In this document: positions 33,978 to 47,600 of the stretch, piece by piece
How the letters are laid out: the number at the start of each line of letters is the position of its first letter
How positions within the stretch are numbered: the stretch's first letter is position 1
Source: Manihot esculenta
Lineage: Eukaryota; Streptophyta; Magnoliopsida; Malpighiales; Euphorbiaceae
DNA length: 64,000 bases
Assembly: GCF_001659605.2 (NCBI RefSeq)
Contig: NC_035163.2
Coordinates: forward strand, 31,460,158 to 31,524,157
Direction: 5' to 3'
Notes under the pieces: model-generated
Told to the model about the DNA's origin: nothing
Seen by the model: the letters and a program-made list of their open reading frames with translations, nothing else
Databases searched by the model: none
Position numbers and translations under genes: made by a program

Positions 33978-36900
33978 ATGGCCACCGCCTCCACCAGCGG
34001 TAGAGACGAAGACCCGCCGCCGCCACTAACCGATACCGAGATCGTAAACCTAGCCCATCAAAATAACCTCCACGCTTACCTTCTTTCAACGTCTTCCCAC
34101 ACTACTGTCCTCTCCTACCTTCACACCCGTTCTCGTTCTCTCACTCCTTCAATCGCCGTCTCCGAGTATACACTCTCTCTACTGTCACTCATTTCTCTCT
34201 CTCCGTATCATCCTTCTCTATCTTCCTTACTCTCCTCTCTCCTCTCTACATACACCCATCTCTTCCTTTCTTTCCAAATACCACATGACCCCAATTCCCT
34301 CAAAACAATTAATCTTTTCGCCACCCTATTAAACTATGTCCCTGTCAAGGAGCTTGAGTCCATAGTTGAGTCAATTGTAATGGGTTTGTCAAAATTATTA
34401 GGTTCTGAAGATACCCAGATACTTGATATTCTTCCGGGTTGTTTTAGCTGCTTGTGTGTTGAAAAAGGAAAGGAATGTGTGAATTTGATGTTGGATAGGA
34501 TAATTGAGAGTGACTGGTCAAAAGGATTGTTGGTGAAGATGGTTTTTCTCTCAAGGGAACTTGCAGGATTTATTGATAAGGTGAGAGCGAGGGAGCTGTT
34601 GGAGAAGGTGTTCAAGGGAATGAAGAGCGTGGACTTACAGGACTTGCCTTTGCTTTCATATCAGTTATTGGTTTTGGCGTCTAAAGGGTTCAATAAAAGG
34701 GAAGTGATTGCTGGGATTATGAGGTTTTTTGGGTCTGAATTGGTATCAAAAGCAAGTTCCACCATTAGACAAGTTGAAGGGACTGTTTTGCTTCATGTTA
34801 ATTTTGCTGTGAAGCAGGATCCCTCTCTGGGGCAGGAGGTTATAGGGCTTGTGAAATTGGACCCCAAGGCTCTTAATCATTTTGCTGTGGCTGTTTTATT
34901 GTCTGTTGCAAAAGTTAGGAAGTTTAGTGAGAGTTCCATGGGGATTTTGAAAGCTTCAGTTCTTACAGCTTATAGCGATTATAAGTTTTCCAGGTAAGGA
35001 TTATCCCTTTCAAATTCCTTAAGTTAAAAATATCAAGCTCTGTGAATAGTTGATATGATAGCTGTTTCCCCTCATGCTGCAAGACAATAAATTCTTGCTT
35101 GTAGGCTTTAGTAACCGTGCATCAAGTGTTTGTGTATTCATTGTCAATTTACCATCAATGGCTTTCTTGTCTTAGCGTGAATGAAGACCAGCCTGAAGCA
35201 GCGGATTATTGTCTTTAACTCCATTTCAATCTGAAATAGGCTGATTCATGTCAATAAAGCTGTTAATTTTGTTAGTTACTCTATTTTAGTAGTTCGTCAG
35301 TGTTGACATTTTTCCCTTTCCACCAATCTAACATTCTAATGTTACTTTGTTTTGGAACGTTTGCCTAACTTTCAGGAACTGTCTGTGGTTACCAGATGAT
35401 TCAAAGAAAGAATATCTGCAAAATGTCCAAATCATGGAGAAGTCTATATTAAGAGCTGTTAGTTTCTTTTACCACACATCAATCAGTTGGTATGTGTTGG
35501 AACATTTTTTTCCAATATATATAAGGCGAGCTTATTTGTCTTCAGGTTAATGAGAGCAACTATGGAAGGGAGCATATTGTTCCTACCATTGTGCAGTTTA
35601 GCTTTGCTTTGCTAGAGTCATCGGAAGGGGGAAAGCATGGAGACCTCTGCAATTTTGATGGTCTGTTGGGAATTGAAGAGCTTAGTGTTCAGATGCTGAA
35701 AATTTTATTTGATATCCACGACATGGCAAGAAATGAGGTTGTTACAACCTGCTTAAGTAAATGTTATCTGTTATCTTCAGTTTTTTCTCCTCCATTGCTT
35801 CTTATTTTCTTTTGGCAGGCTCCTCTAATGTTGATATGAATTTGAGAACAAAAAAAATCTTAATTTGCAAGTATTCCTACTTCCTTCAATTAATTTTGTG
35901 TTGGGAGTTATCTCCTCTTGGCTAATGAAGAGTATCCAAAATTCAGACAAATTTGCCAAGGAATTTGTCTTTGGCTAATTAACTAGTGTTACATGAATAT
36001 AATGTCTAAGCGCAACAATAGTGATTTGCCAACATGTTTCAGATCATTGAGCAGTGCAAGTTGCGCATCCTTTCTTTGAAGCCAGAGCAAAGCATGTCAG
36101 TCATAAGGTAACTGCAAGGCACTTAAATATCAAACTTTTTATGAAGTTTGTGTGAAAACTTTGGTTGTTGAACTTTCTTTGCAGACTGGTATTTTCTCTG
36201 GTTCAAAGTTATCCTTACCCAGTGTTGGAACATGTTTCTCGTCTGAAGGAATTATTAGATTACTTCACTTTTGTCCGTGGGAATGTTGCCTCATATCTTG
36301 TTGCTGCTCTAGCTCCTCTATTCAAATTTAATCGTGATCTTCGGGTAAATGCTTCTCATGTAAAAACTGCAAAATAATTACATAAAAATACTTGACGTTT
36401 AATTGGTTCTACAAATTTACATGCCTATTTGTTTCTATATCCAACAATCTGGTGATGAAACTACTCAAAGTTAGATTTATGGTGTACAATTTTTGAAGAA
36501 TTTCTAAATGCTTTCTATTCATTTGCTATCTTATTTCAACTCATTGAAGTAGTAATGTCATGATTTCTCACAATGCAGGATTATACCATTTTGGTTGTTC
36601 GTAAGGCCATGTTTAGAAAAGAAGATGCAGTTCGTCTTGCAGCGACAAATGCTACTATTAGTGTTCTATTGGCAGAAAAACAATCCACAAGAGATGGCCT
36701 ATTCTCCTTTCAAGACTCATCAAGCCAAGCAAGTTGCAGCCAGAAAGCTGAAATACCCTGTGGCTATTCTGGAGGTCTTTTTCAAGAGTTGAGTGGTTTA
36801 CTACAAAGATGTCTTTATCTGCAGGTTACATCTTTGTATTCCTTTTTTAAGATGGGGTGTGTTTTCACTCAAATTTGCTCTTGTCAACTGTCTAAACTGT

Positions 36901-37945
36901 CAGATCAATTGCTGTCTTCAGGCAAAAGCGAAGAAAGCCATGTATCATGGTCTTTTGAGGCTTGTCTTGGCAGATCCAGCAAGTGGGGGAGCTGTATTTG
37001 ATTTCCTCTTGCCTCACTTCCTTCATTTTTTCAAGGAGGTAGTTAGTCAATTCATATTGGAGTTATTTGTGAATATCATCTTAAAGTGGACACCTTGACT
37101 TAGCTTGTTTTATATGTAGGTTCTTACTTCTTAAGCAATCCGGTTTTTTAACTAGTATATAGAAGTAATTAAATTCTGTGCCTAACATTGGAACCTGTTA
37201 TTAACAGGATGATGTTGTTCAACTTCAAATTGGTAGCTGTGTTAAATCAGATGGTGGCCAAGTTGTCATTGAAGAGCCTCTGGATTGTCTTCTATCTTGT
37301 GTTTCTTGGATTTTGCTCCTTCAACCACATGATAAAGCCAGTAATCCAGATTCCTTAGGGGCATGTTTTGGTTTCTCCCTTTCTCAAGAGAACGAGGTAT
37401 TATTAGTTTCATGAAATTGAGTAGATTTGTTGGGAAATGTTAAGGCATGAAGGTTTAGTTACATTATATTATTCAATTGCTGCAGGTAGGAAGACATCTG
37501 TCCGGTGAGGCATTCTCCAAGGCATTCTTGCAGATTCGAAAATTTCTAAAGAAGGGAAATTTGGAAGGTTTGGGACGTTTAAAATTTAGCACTATAATTC
37601 CTTAATTTCTTTTGATACACTGTCAGGCTTTTGCAGAGAAAGTGTAAATGATTTATAAGGGTTGTATATTTTCTATTTACGGTTGAATGTAATATAAACT
37701 ACATAGATAAGGGTTAGTTTTCATTGGCGGCCTCATGTTGTGGCTAGAAATGATCACCTTTGCTGGTAAACTATTTGGTATTTATGTGTACGATTCCTTT
37801 ATATGTTCGCTTTCACTTTGAGTTCATGAAATCTAGAAGATAACGTTAAATTTTGAAAATGAGTTTTTCTTTCCCTGAAAACAGCTAACTTTCTTGTCTG
37901 GGAAAACATTTCTTTCACCATTTTTTTAAAAATGTCACAACATCG

Positions 37946-37989
<44 letters not shown>

Positions 37990-40459
37990 TCCTGGAACAT
38001 TTTCCTGGTACAAATTAAGCTTTAATATTTTTGAACTTTTTTGGGGTTTAAGGAGTCTTTCTTTGGTGAAAGCATGTGCGAAAATGTATTTTCTGCGGAT
38101 GAAAACTCTTGCTTATTAGTTTCCCTCTCTTCATGTCAGATCAGACATTCTTAGTGCGACACAGGGTTCTGGTTCTACATCTGTAGAAGAAGAAAATAAA
38201 AAATGCCGAGCATTGATTTTATCAGGCATTATTGAGGTGGTATTGAATACTATTGCTACTGAATTGGAGAAAGCGACGGATTTGAACAGGGAAGATCTTG
38301 AAAAGGAAATTCTTGAGTTCGTAAATTTTAATGAGTCACTGGAAAAGTATACTTGTGCAAAGCAGAGTTCTGTCATCAGAAGTCAGAACGTACAAGCTAA
38401 TGCGCTTGAAATACCTTATCTTAGTAATAAGGGATTGACTCAAGAATGGATTCCATTCTTTGCAACTTCAAGTCTCTGTCAGCTAATGAAAACAGCAATA
38501 AGTCTACACAATAGTGAACGCTCTCGAAGTTCTGCAGCTTCCCAAAACCATAGCCAGTTGCCCTCAAGGGAGACATCGAAATGCTTTAAGATTATTCGTT
38601 TTGTCTTGAATAGTTCCCTTCATCACATAAGATCTTACTGCACTGGAAGAAAAGAAGAACCGTTGAAGACTTTAATATATGGGGAAATCAATTTAATGGG
38701 TCCTCCTTTGCTGAAACTAATTTGCTTGCTTAATTCAGGACCAAAGCTTGCAACAGATCAGAAAAAGGAAATGAAGGGGAAAAAGGATGTTGAAGGCGGA
38801 AAGGAGCACCTTCACCTAGCCTTAATCTGTTTGAAGGAATTGATTACAATTAGTTTGAAAAATTCACACTCAACTAGCTTGCTTGAAGATTTGTTGTCAG
38901 TATCTACTCTCAAGTATGAGATCGATGAAGAAGATGAAGAAATTTCCAGGATTGCTGATCAACAGATAAGAATCAAGATGAATTTCATTGTCAAAATTCT
39001 GAGGCCACTGATCACTGAGCTTCTAGCACAATCATCTTTTCATGAGATCGAGGTACATTCATTATCTGTGCCTCATTTGATCCATCTTTCTTGCTGAATT
39101 TTATTAATTTCCAAAGATAACACCATTTGAAGTGTCATTTTGATTGTCAGATTGTCTGTGAGATGTTATTGTTGGTTTGTGAGAAATTGCCCTCCAGATG
39201 GAGGAATTCTAATGGGTCCTGGAGTATTCATCTCTGCAAAAAGAATGGTGGCATTAGAAATTCCAAGGTTGCTAGAAGGGTTGCTGAACTTGCAATTTCT
39301 TTAAGCTCACCACCGGATGATTTAGTTGTAGCTCAATACATGGCTGAGGAACTACTGCATGTCATTGGATCGGAGAGGAACACCCAAATAGAGATGACTG
39401 AATCTTACACCATAATAAACCAGTCGACAAGCACTGCTATAAGTTCATGCATACTAAAGTTAATTGAAGCAGTTATCACTGATATGGATTGGGCCGTGAA
39501 AAAACTAAAGATGTTCTCTCTGGTATTGCAGAAAAGCATTCATCTTAGTCAGAATGGAGAAGAGGTTTCTGAATTCCTGGTTGAGGATAATCTTTACTTG
39601 AGGGCTGAAGCAGTGGTGAAAGTACTATCTTGCTTTGTTTTGATGAGGCTTAAGGGTAAATAAGCAGTTTGCATGGACAAATTATTCTGTTGTATATACT
39701 GTTCCGTGTCCAAGTATTATATAGTTTTACTGTTAAATAATTATATGCAGATCCCCAAGCAGAGCATTTTCTGAGATTGACTGCAAAGTTTTACAAGCAC
39801 TTGGCTCAGATTTCAAGACTCAGAATTGCTCCAAAAGGATGCAAACAACTCATCCCTTGTCCGACTTTCCAGAGGCTTGTGGAAATAACCTGCAAGCAGC
39901 TCACAGTTCCTCTTTATAAATTTGTTGCGGAATTACAAAGGGTATTTTGGTTCTGTCACCACCTGTAAAAGTAACATAAACATAGGATATGTGTTTTTCT
40001 TTCAAGAAATTCTTGTTTATGGATTCTATTTAATGGGATTTGCAGGAACAACAAGAAAATCCTAATACTAAGGGTATCATCAACAAGATCAAGAGAGAGA
40101 ATAAATGTATTCCTGATCTGATTTTTCAGATAGAAGATTATGAGAAATATCTCATCCGGCTCAGCAAGGTGAGCAAAGTGAATTTACTGAAGCATGCCAA
40201 GCGTAGCACCTCTAGGGATTTCAGAATATTAGATAAGAGGAACAGTGGAGAAGATGCTCCAAATAGCCATGAGGCTGCCAATGACAATGAGGGTAGATTA
40301 CATGATTCAGAGGACAATGAATCAGAAAGGATTTTGTCACCTCATATGGATAGTCCTAATGCTGCAGAGGAATCTGACGTTGAGAATGGGTGCAGTGTTT
40401 CTAATGGCAGGAGAATAAAGAGGAGTAGAGTTGTGCAGGACTCTGACGATGAAACATAG
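33978..40459 (+). CDS. FANCI: Fanconi anemia group I protein homologue (FANCI, about 1388 aa)
   Basis: Partner of FANCD2 in the ID complex that acts in interstrand crosslink repair and replication-fork protection in the nucleus. Thirteen exons join in phase: 33978-34993, 35376-35457, 35546-35737, 36043-36107, 36185-36344, 36579-36824, 36922-37038, 37208-37396, 37486-37567, 38145-39052, 39151-39655, 39751-39941 and 40046-40459. Conserved blocks are [39 protein letters not shown], the mono-ubiquitination site region ILVVRKAMF (K514 by this model), [19 protein letters not shown] and STSRDF near the end. An SQ pair (S554, S559) follows the lysine, as in animal FANCI. The tail is acidic then basic (RRIKRSR), a likely nuclear signal. 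Exon 10 uses the acceptor ATCAG at 38144; the alternative seven bases upstream leads to a stop. Human FANCI is 1328 residues, so length fits. Confidence 0.92.
37952..37987 (+). repeat. (AT)n microsatellite in a FANCI intron
   Basis: About 17-18 AT units in the intron between exons 9 and 10, likely length-polymorphic. Confidence 0.9.
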
Positions 40460-41153
40460 GAAAACAATTTTGCTTTGAACAAGAGCCTCACATGGGCAAA
40501 GAGTTGCAATCTCCATAGAACGTCCTGCCCCCTTTCATATGGCACATTTCATCACATTTTTTACTGAAAATATTTTTCCGATTTTATGATATTGGATGTT
40601 GATGACAATTTTAATCTAATAATTAGCATTGAAGTGGTGAAATGAAAATATTCCAGTTTCGAGTACAATGTTTGATATAGATGTTGACATTTTGCTGTCG
40701 ACGTTCTGACATTTTCAAGCCACTTGAAGGAGTAGAAAGGGGTACCTCCTTTCTTTTGAAAAAGAAAAAAAGAAAAAAGAATGCATTATGAGTGCCAACT
40801 TTCAATTAATCTTCCTGTAAATCCCTCTCACAAGTACAAAAATAAGGCTCATGTTATAGGTTTCAAACTCCATAGCCAACTTCACCTTTTGGAAAACACT
40901 GGAGTTGTAGATAGTATAGCAATGGTGGTGGTGTTAATTGTGATGATAAGATGATCCCGTTGCTTGAAAGACATCAATCCAAAGTTCCAAACCATTTCAA
41001 ATAAAATTAAATATACAACTTGAGCACAGTAATCTCTGGCTAGAGTTTTTGGATGCCAGAAGATTTGGTTAAATACATACAGCAACCATTAACTATATAG
41101 CATAATGATCATGAACTGGCTGTCCCTATCTTCGTGATGGGTCTCCATCCTCG
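40460..41153. other. Tail-to-tail interval between FANCI and dynein light chain gene A
   Basis: Contains the two 3' UTRs and no gene. From about 41000 it is homologous, in inverted orientation, to sequence near 47990 (for example 41023-41045 against 47941-47963). Confidence 0.6.
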
Positions 41154-43499
41154 TCACCCAGATTTGAATAACAGAACTGCTTTCTGGTCCAAATAGAAAT
41201 AAATAAAGTGGTTTGTCTCATGAGTCACATATGAACCTGTGGATACCAGAAATAAATAAATAAGAAAATGATCATTGAAATTTTATCCAACTGAAGCTAC
41301 AGCATGACCAGACAAATCCTCCCCACCAACTTGATTCCCCAGTCCTCAATTCCCCAAAGCATATTGATCAACACTAAACAACAAACGCTTGCTTAGTCGC
41401 ACATGTTTATACTGATGGAGTCACTAGCCTAACCCTACATGTAAATGGCACTAGATTATTTCCCATAAGTGGTTAAGAAGCAAAAGAAATCAAGTAAACA
41501 GTCCAGTCATTGTCCATCTATTACACTGTCAATTTCAACTAATTAAGTTGCACTCAATTGGAATAATAATGTCCTAATTCCTAACCAAAAGTTGCTCAAA
41601 CCAAATAAAAGAATAAAAACCAAGATTGCTTCCGTAACCTACCGAGCAATAGGTCATTACATCCCCAAATTTGTTAAGGACTCGGTCGTGCTAATATCAT
41701 GTTATTTTCTTTTTTGCATTTTGAATGAGTTAGTTTGTCACGTGAAACTAAATCAATACAAAGGAGAACAAAACGGACTTCCTCTCTCTCAAGATCTAAA
41801 TTACTTTGTCTACTATGTCCCAACTACTAGTAGAAAGCAAGTAAACGGACTAGTTATTGCCTATCAAAATTGACGTCCAAAACTGACTAAGCCACGTACA
41901 ACCAAGATTACTAATGAAGCCCTCCCTAGATGCAATTTAACCATGGCCCATTGCATTCCCAAATGAGTTAATTACCAAGCATACTCATATCATCACCTTT
42001 CTTCTTTCCATTTCAAACTTGGTTTGACAAGCACACAACTTGGTCAATAGTTTTAATAATGAAGCCTACCACTACTGGACTGCTTTGAACCACAGACACA
42101 AATGCATTTGTAAGAAAGAAATTGTTTATGCAAACCTATTACATTGCCTACCAGAGGAACAAACAAAGTTCTTATTTCTCAAGATCCAAATTGCTTCGTC
42201 TAAAAATCAGGGCATTCAATGATCTTGACATCAGCCAACATAAAGAGCCAAGATTAGGTGGGGTTGTCATCATGGGTTAGGATGTTCCATCTCTTACACT
42301 ATGTTTGATTGGAAGGAAGGAGGTGTAAATAAAGGTAAGGAGAGGTTAGTAATTTATGTAACTGTTTGGAAAGAAGTGAGGGAGGTGTAAATAAAAGTAA
42401 GAAGAGGTTTACGCCTTATCCTCCCTTACCCCTTAAATATCAATTCTTCTTATACCCCAAAATTTGGTAGGAGGGGGAGGTGAGATATGTTCAAATTTTA
42501 ATATTTGTTACCCTCCCTTACCCCTCCATTAGTTCATCCTTTCTGAACATGCAGTTTTTCTTATTATAAAGCTCCTTCCCTTCCCTTGCCCTTCCATTAA
42601 TTACCCCTCCCTCACCTCATCCAAAGTGATCTCAGAGATAAACACTAAAAAATGAAAGAACTTCGAACTAAAGATACACACCAAAAAAAAAAAAAAAAAG
42701 AAGTCAAATTAGAACTATTTGCAATGGCTAGTAGCTAATGATCACTCATCAACATCTACTACATAATTTCATTGAACCATTAAACTCATGTCACTATCTG
42801 AGTGAGAGCAAGAAATGCAAGCTTTTATCATCCTTTTGTTGAAGAAATAAGTGGAAAAGGCAGGCCTCAAACTGAAGCTTATACCGACAATCAAGCAAAA
42901 GTAAATAACATCTGATGTAAGCCTAGATCTAAGTATTCCATGCTTTAACCATAGAAACAGCATCAGCCATCCAGCAAATACTGACTCCAATTAGAAACCA
43001 AAAGCATGATATCACAACAATACCCGCAAAATAGCAACTAATATCATCAAATCTGAGCAAAAAACAAAAAATAACAGCCCCACAAAAGCAAAATGGAGTC
43101 GAAATGGGGTTACCAAAATTCCGACCAACGATGCAATGCCAAGTGGGTCCATGCCTTCTATCGAACTCCTTCTTTATGTGCTCAGCTACATCCTTCTCTA
43201 CATTGAGCTTCTCGAATGCCTGAATCAAAAAACATCCAAATAAAAAAAGAAAAGATAATCAAGTAAAAAAATTGAAATGGAAACAAATAAATAGACCAAG
43301 TTTAGAGAGAAAGAGAGAGAGAGCTAACAGCGATGGCAATATCGACGGCCTCTTTCTGCATGTCATCTTTCATGTCAGCATTCTTGATGATGATTTTCTT
43401 GGCGGTGGGAGCTGAAGCTGGAGAGACTTTCCGATCATCTGAGATGGGTTTAGCCACCAGACCTCCGGTGATGCTTCTTTTGGATTCTTCAGTACTCAT
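41154..43499 (-). CDS. LC8-type dynein light chain, copy A (119 aa)
   Basis: Three exons in phase: 43499-43329, 43219-43114 and 41236-41154, with a 1.88-kb second intron. The LC8 fold is clear: [20 protein letters not shown], then YVTHETNHF and the C-terminal strand [13 protein letters not shown]. The first ~40 residues ([13 protein letters not shown] and on) are the plant-specific extension. LC8 proteins are homodimeric hubs that bind short linear motifs in many partners; flowering plants lack cytoplasmic dynein heavy chains, so a motor role is unlikely and a scaffold role is inferred. It faces an almost identical copy at 44661. Intron 2 contains a MITE candidate. Confidence 0.92.
42297..42635 (+). 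mobile_element. Possible MITE in the second intron of dynein light chain copy A
   Basis: About 340 bases with imperfect, long terminal inverted repeats: the left end reads CTATGTTTGATTGGAAGGAA and goes on into a GGAGGTGTAAAT block; the right end reads ATTACCCCTCCCTCACC then TCATCCAAAG, approximately its reverse complement. It has no coding capacity, is purine/pyrimidine asymmetric, and I see no matching segment in the same intron of copy B. No convincing target duplication was found, so the superfamily is left open. Confidence 0.4.
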
Positions 43500-44660
43500 T
43501 ATGCTGGTTGGTCGGGCCGCTTTATTTTTCCTTTGAGATGAAGCTATTGAGTTCTGATTTAGCTTTCAGTGAAATAAAGAGGAGAACAGTTTCTGTCCCA
43601 CTCTGCGAGAAAGTGTGTCTTTGGATGATTTTATTTCTACTCCCACTCGTGCTTTTGGTTTCCTCTGGCCAAGCAATTTTTATGGCGCGGTGAAAGCAGT
43701 TGCTGCTCAGCCGTACTCTGTAAAACGATGTCGTTCAAAGGTTATATTGAACTACTCATCCCCAAGGGGTTATCCACTCCCGTTTGCTTGGGCCTACTCG
43801 GGATTAGATTTTGCGAGCCCAAATTACTTTAAAGAGAGAAATAATAAAATATTCATTAAAATTAAACAATAATATAATGTAAAGCCCATCCATGATTTTT
43901 TCAACTATGAAATCAAAGTCCACTGGGCTACAGCTTAGTACAAAATCAAGAGACATATAAATCCTCTAATACTCCCAACCTATAACCCAAATAAGTGGAA
44001 GCCTAACCGAAAGAAAAAAAGCCCACTGAAGACACTTGGGTCAGCTCTGAAATAAGTACCTCCATTGTCAACATCCACCAAAAACAACGCCCAACAAAGA
44101 AGCAATTCCAGGCAAATAACAAAATTAAGCGCCATAAGCCATAGCTACCTGTCACAATTAGAAAGAAGGATTCACCCATGGCGTTTTTAGTCTTTGATAG
44201 CCAGAGACTCATTTTGAATAGTCAATCAAGCTTCAATACCTACTTGAGATCAAAACCCACAAAAATTCTCATAATAAACCGAAAATACATCCCAAAACAA
44301 CACAAAATAGTAAGTAGAGCCATTGAAAGCACATTGACTATCAGTCTATCACTGACCTTTGCTGTCGCCTTCTCTCTCTTTCCCTTTGAGAGAATTAAAT
44401 TAAAAAATACACAACAAGCAGTTTTCACTTAAGTTAATCAGAGGGCACCATACATATCGTTGGACGCGACGCCGTTTTATGGTTGGGCAGCACTACTTTT
44501 AGCTCACCATTTTGAAAATGGACCAGTACAAGTGAAAAAACACTCTCGCACCTTGTCACACCGAGGGACACAGGAAGTGTTCTCTTCTTCGCACTCAAGC
44601 GAAATCACAACCCAGTAGCTTCATCTCACAGGAAAATAAGGTATCTAACCAATACAAATA
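43500..44660. promoter_or_regulatory. Shared divergent promoter region of the two dynein light chain genes
   Basis: About 1.16 kb separates the two start codons. The two 5' UTRs are related in inverted orientation (AGCTTCATCTCA next to GGAAAA in both). Inverted copies of an AAAACGRYGTCG-type motif sit at 43722-43735 and 44466-44479, at matching distances from each gene. Whether transcription is coordinated is inference. No gene lies between them. Confidence 0.5.
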
Positions 44661-47600
44661 ATGAGTACCGAAGAACCCAAGAGAAGCATCACTGGAGGTC
44701 TAGTTGGTAAACCCATCTCAGATGATCGAAAAGTTTCTCCGGCTACAGCTCCCACCGCCAAGAAAGTCATCATCAAGAACGCTGACATGAAAGATGATAT
44801 GCAGAAAGAAGCCGTCGATATTGCCATTGCCGTTAGCTCCCTCCCTCCCTCTCTGTATCTCACTCTATACTTTGCCAAAATATTTGTTCCCTTTTCAATT
44901 TTTTTTTTATTTGGATGTTTTTTGATTCAGGCATTCGAGAAGCCCAGTGTAGAGAAGGATGTAGCTGAGCACATAAAGAAGGAATTCGATAGGAGGCATG
45001 GACCCACTTGGCATTGCATCGTTGGCCGGAATTTTGGTAACTCCCATATCTACCCTATTTCCTTTTGTGGGGACTTTATTTTTTGTTTTTTGCTCATATT
45101 TGATGTAATATGTTGCTATCTTTTTTTGGGTATTGAAGTGCTTTCATCCAAAGATGTGCTTTTGTTTCTAATTGGATTCATATTTTGCTGGATTTTTTAT
45201 GCTGTTTCTATATTTAAAGCATGAAATACTTAGATCTAGGCTAAGATTGGATGTTACTTACTTGTATCTATCTACTGCCGTGCTGCATAACTGGTTTCTC
45301 ACCTTTTACTTTTGCTCGATTACCAGTATAAGCTTCAGCTGTTGGCCTGCATTTTGCACTCCTTTCTTCAACTAAAGGATGACAAAAGCTTGCATTCCCC
45401 TCCTCGCTCAGAAGGGTACATGAAGTTTAATGGTTCAATAAAATTATGATGTAGTAGATGTGGATGAGTAATCATTAGCTTCTACTCATTGCAGATGGAA
45501 ATTCACTTTTTTTTGGTGGTGTTTAGCTTTATCTAGTAGTTTACTTTTTTCTTTTTTTTTTTTAATATTCATCTTTGACATCACTTTAACCCAAAATACA
45601 CCCCACCTAATATTGGCTCTTTTAGGTAGTTTGGTGTTGGCATTATTGAATGCGTCATTTTCGAGACGAAGCAATTTACATCTTGAGAAACATGAGCTCT
45701 GTTTGTTCCTTTGTTAGGCAATCTAACAAGTTCATAAGCAATATCTTACTTACAAATGCAATTGTCTTTGTTGCTTGAAGAAATCTTTTCACGGGTGGAA
45801 TTCATTTTTTGGCCTATTGACCAAGTTGCGCTTGAAAACAAAGTTTAAAATGAAAAAAACAATGGTGTTTAGCTTTTTTCCTAGGTGACTAACTTATTGG
45901 AAATTTATTGAACTATGGTTCAATAGCATCTAGAGAGTGCTTTGTCAGTGATCTTGGTTGTGTGTGGCTTAATAAGTCTTGCTAGAAACAGGCAATAAGT
46001 AGTCCGGTACTTGCTTTGTAGTTTCTTCTAGTCGTTGGATATGGTAGATAAATCAATTTAAATATTGAGAAAGAGGAAGTCTAATTTGTCTTCTCTGTTA
46101 TGCACCATAAAATACGTACAATCTCTCTTGCAGATGCAAATGTTGTGCTGCTCAAAGTAACACTTTTGTTGGGGAATTTGTATTGATCATTACTGGCTAA
46201 GTTGCATGCTTGATAATTTAACTCATTTTAAAATGCAAAGAAGAAATAACATGATATGAGCACCGCCATGATAGAAGCAGCTCCAACATAATGGGCCAGG
46301 ACCCAAAACCATTTAGGGTATACTACAGATAGAGGGTGAGAGGTTTGCGAATGCAGCCAAATGGAATAGAAGGACCAAGAAAAGGGCCACCTGGGAAAGA
46401 AGATAAGAGGAGGTTATGCCGTTAGTGGAATCCACGGGAATCAATCATTGAAGAATATTAGCTGTTGGGAATCTCTTTTCATGCTTAAATAGTAAAGTGA
46501 TCATTGTGATTGGTATGAGAAATATTTTGTTCTTTAGCTTGTCTGCTTTTCTAACTTGAGTAGAAGGAGAATTCCTCCTGGAAAAGCTCAGTCATTTGTA
46601 TTCACAGTGCTTGTTTCTTCAAATTAATTCAACCTGCTCTCCATTCTCTTATTTTCTTCTGTTCTTTTGCTTCTCACTCTATTGTGCCACGTCCTTAAAG
46701 ATTTGAGGAAGTAATGACCAGTAGCTGCTAGAAGAGGTTCAGCACTCTTGGTTGTACCTTTTTTGTTTGATTTGAGTGACTTTTGGTTAGGAATTAGGCC
46801 GATTTTTAACTTCCATTTACGAGTACAACTTAATTACTTGAACTAGATAATGTTATTGGTGGAAATGACTAGGCTGTTCACTTGCTTTCTTTTGCTTATT
46901 AACTACTATATTTCACCTTCTATTATCATTCACAAGAGGGAGCTAGTAATTTCAGTTCTGATCGCAACATCTCTAATTCTGAAGACACGGATTTGTTTTC
47001 TGTGTTTTTTCCTGTTTCAACTCTAATGAGACTAGTGATGTCATCAATGTGATTTCTTCTTATATAAACATGTGTGACTAAGCAAACATCTGAGCTTCAG
47101 TGTTGGTCAATATAGTAAAAGGACTATTACTGCGGGCCTAAGTGGTGATCATGTTGTTTATTTTCCGTAGCATGGTGTATTCATTTCTTTTTACCAGTAA
47201 TGAACTGATTGGAATGGGAATTGGAGTCTAGATATAGGGAATCAAATTGGTGGGCCTCCGGGAGGGGGGGCGGGGGGATTTGTCTAGTCATCTTGCAGCT
47301 TCAGCTTTTGCCAGCTTGTTAGCAGAACATTTCGCTTCCTAGGTTTGCCCAGCTTAATCGATCCATATTGCATGTTTCTTGTGATCCTCGCTGAGCATTC
47401 TGCCAGGATTAGTGCTAACCTCCTCTATTACAAATACGGTATGGCTGCTTCAACATCTGCTCAGAAAGTTATTTAGGCAGTCAAATGCCCATGATGAGCG
47501 TAATCTTAGTATAACCTCTATTTTTTTTGCTGTCAGACTTAGATATCTGTTTATTTTATTACATGATCTGGACTGCATGTGTTGTCTTCTTAATAAAAAC

